A stretch of DNA of 32,905 nucleotides, taken from assembly GCA_945870315.1 (NCBI GenBank), contig CAMBRR010000018.1, positions 1 through 32,905 on the forward strand, written 5' to 3'. Of the stretch, positions 31,415 through 32,905 are shown one piece after another (within the stretch, counting starts at the first letter, position 1; each line of letters starts with the position of its first letter). The stretch comes from an uncultured Bacteroidales bacterium (lineage in GTDB: Bacteria > Bacteroidota > Bacteroidia > Bacteroidales > UBA932). The position numbers and the translations under genes are program-made. The notes beneath the pieces are model-generated. The model did no database searches, was not told where the DNA came from, and saw nothing but the letters and a program-made list of their open reading frames with translations.

Positions 31415-32905
31415 TTACTTGGTCACTATCTTAAATTCGTCGATGACGATTCGTGAAGCACCAGAGCCCGTTTGGTTGAGAATCATCACACTCTCACCCT
31501 TCTTGACGTTAAGTTCAATGCTGGCATAGTTCCAATCAAAGAGTTGAGTGAAATCAGAATTCTTGGCCGCACTGCCTTCCAAATAAGGCTTGGCCAGGTC
31601 TATGGTTTTCACATTTCTGTAAGAACTTGAATCATAAACTCTGATGACAAGATGCTGATTATAATTCTCCGGACTGTTGGAGATACCCATATAGCGGAAT
31701 GTCAACACGCAGTCACGACCATCCTCGCTAAGGAGCTCACTATTCAATGCCGGCGTTGCCACGAATGCATTATTGGCATCAAGCAAAATTGCACCCATTG
31801 CAGGACGTGCCACCTGATCCACATACCAGCCGTCCATATCACCGGAGTATTGGTTGCCGATGTAGAGTTTACGCTCAATCGGCTTGGCTACGCCATTCAC
31901 ATACGATGAGCAGTCATTGGCAAATCCCCAAGTCTTGGTTTCGTGCCCGGTGATAGCGAGTTCATAGGTGCAATAGTTGCCTGTCCAGTATTCGGCTCCA
32001 TTGTTCCAGGCTTTTGCGACACCTCCCCTGTTGCCTATTCCAGGAGTGATACCTGGACAGGCATTACCATAGTCGGCGTGCACGCAAAGGTCGTCAAAAC
32101 TACAGAATGCAACTACATCGTCCCCGTTTTCAACGTGTCTTACAGGGGTAGTGAATGCTATAGGCGTTGACCACTCCGAAGTACCCGCAGGATTGGACAT
32201 TTCCTTGTCGCCACCTGTTGAGTGATGAGTGATTTTGACATGTTCGAGACTGCGGACACGGAACCAATAGTTCGTTGCCGGTTTTAGACCTCCGACGGTT
32301 ATTCTTGTATTGTATTTGAGGTTGGCTCCACCGGATTTGCCAAGCCACGAGGAGTTTGCAAAGGTTGTATTTGTAGATGCGTAACCATTATAAGAATAGC
32401 AGGAAATCACACAATTTGCGCATTCAGCATCAGTATAGACCTCCATTTGATAGAGTCTCTTGTTGCCGTTCTGATCAAGAGGAGGATAATCGGCTTCCAA
32501 TGCATCCCATTCAAACGATGCCTTTCGGCAACTCTCTGTCAGCTTGACCTGCCAAACATTCTTGGTCTTGAACTTCACCTCGCTAACTGCACTCTGGGTG
32601 CGGTCGTAGGCCTCGACCTTCAGGGTGTAATCGGTGTTCATATCCAGGTCTGTCATATAATATGAGGTTTCTGTCTGGGTGGCCACCTGTGCACCGTTCA
32701 GGGAGATTTTGTAGCCCTCGGCTCCCGTTACCGGATTCCATTTGATGGTGGCATCAGTGAACCTTGCCTTTGCAGAAAGTTCCGGCTCGGTCAGTTCAGG
32801 GTTGTCGTTAACCTGAACCACCTTGATGGTGATGTCGTCAATGAACATTCTCATCTGTTTCGAGCCGGCAGTCGAGCCGTTTGCCTCCCTGTCCATTCCG
32901 ATAGC
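31415..32905 (-). CDS. Fibronectin type III surface protein, 5' part beyond window
   Basis: The visible 493 or more residues are the C-terminal part of a larger protein. The frame stays open to the last base (codons for Ala-Ile-Gly precede the Met at 32896), there is no signal peptide, and the first residues look like the end of a domain (MFIDDITIKVVQV). Residues about 38-113 form a fibronectin type III domain (ATIKWNPVTGAEGYKISLNG, DLDMNTDYTLKVEAYD). A second FN3-like unit follows to about 250 (GGLKPATNYWFRVRSLEH). The last 240 residues look like a beta-sandwich of carbohydrate-binding type (FCSFDD near its start, RIVIDEFKIVTK at the end). No catalytic motif is visible. It is likely an extracellular binding or adhesive protein. 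Confidence 0.8.
   Translation of the reverse strand, partial: AIGMDREANGSTAGSKQMRMFIDDITIKVVQVNDNPELTEPELSAKARFTDATIKWNPVTGAEGYKISLNGAQVATQTETSYYMTDLDMNTDYTLKVEAYDRTQSAVSEVKFKTKNVWQVKLTESCRKASFEWDALEADYPPLDQNGNKRLYQMEVYTDAECANCVISCYSYNGYASTNTTFANSSWLGKSGGANLKYNTRITVGGLKPATNYWFRVRSLEHVKITHHSTGGDKEMSNPAGTSEWSTPIAFTTPVRHVENGDDVVAFCSFDDLCVHADYGNACPGITPGIGNRGGVAKAWNNGAEYWTGNYCTYELAITGHETKTWGFANDCSSYVNGVAKPIERKLYIGNQYSGDMDGWYVDQVARPAMGAILLDANNAFVATPALNSELLSEDGRDCVLTFRYMGISNSPENYNQHLVIRVYDSSSYRNVKTIDLAKPYLEGSAAKNSDFTQLFDWNYASIELNVKKGESVMILNQTGSGASRIVIDEFKIVTK

Noticed and set aside
25383..32905. Complete polysaccharide utilization locus
   Set aside because: No SusC/SusD pair, sensor or anti-sigma gene is visible in the window, so only a glycosidase cluster can be supported.

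Overview
The window looks like chromosome from a member of the order Bacteroidales (phylum Bacteroidota). The support is: promoters of the TAnnTTTG type with a TTTG-like -33 box; many surface lipoproteins; a TonB-dependent receptor with an N-terminal carboxypeptidase-regulatory-like domain; FISUMP, fimbrillin-like, DUF4876-like and DUF6850-like proteins; an S46 dipeptidyl-peptidase; a GH97 enzyme; and the gene order sigma-54 activator, lptE, TPR protein, secG. I cannot name the genus. Genes are densely packed and no gap exceeds about 200 bases. I saw no rRNA, tRNA, CRISPR array, transposase or phage gene.

Layout. (1) 78-2860, plus strand: a small secreted protein, a nitroreductase-family protein, pheS and rsmA. 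(2) 2884-18453, accessory envelope region: a large minus-strand surface lipoprotein is divergent from a tightly spaced seven-gene plus-strand operon. That operon encodes a collagen-like/FISUMP lipoprotein, a TonB-dependent receptor, a DUF4876-like lipoprotein, a DUF6850-like barrel, a fimbrillin-like/FISUMP lipoprotein, a membrane polyferredoxin with metal-domain-like repeats, and an S46 peptidase. (3) 18450-23429, minus strand, envelope and stress genes: sigma-54 activator, lptE, a TPR protein, secG, and a clpB that lacks its N-domain and has a foldable leader. (4) 23552-25186: a probably highly expressed TPR lipoprotein closed by a strong terminator. (5) 25383-32905, carbohydrate region: a plus-strand GH97 with the residues of a retaining alpha-galactosidase faces a minus-strand cluster of GH27, Tat-type metallophosphoesterase and GH5-like glycosidase. 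The 3' part of a fibronectin-type-III surface protein runs off the right edge.

How it may work together. The seven-gene operon is the best candidate for an incompletely described system. It combines an outer-membrane importer, an accessory barrel, three surface lipoproteins, an inner-membrane electron-transfer protein and a periplasmic peptidase. I read it as uptake of a metal, metal complex or peptide-bound cofactor coupled to reduction and peptide trimming. That is inference from gene content; the substrate cannot be read from sequence. The carbohydrate cluster should release alpha-linked galactose, with two unrelated alpha-galactosidase families and one further glycosidase. No SusC/SusD pair lies inside the window.
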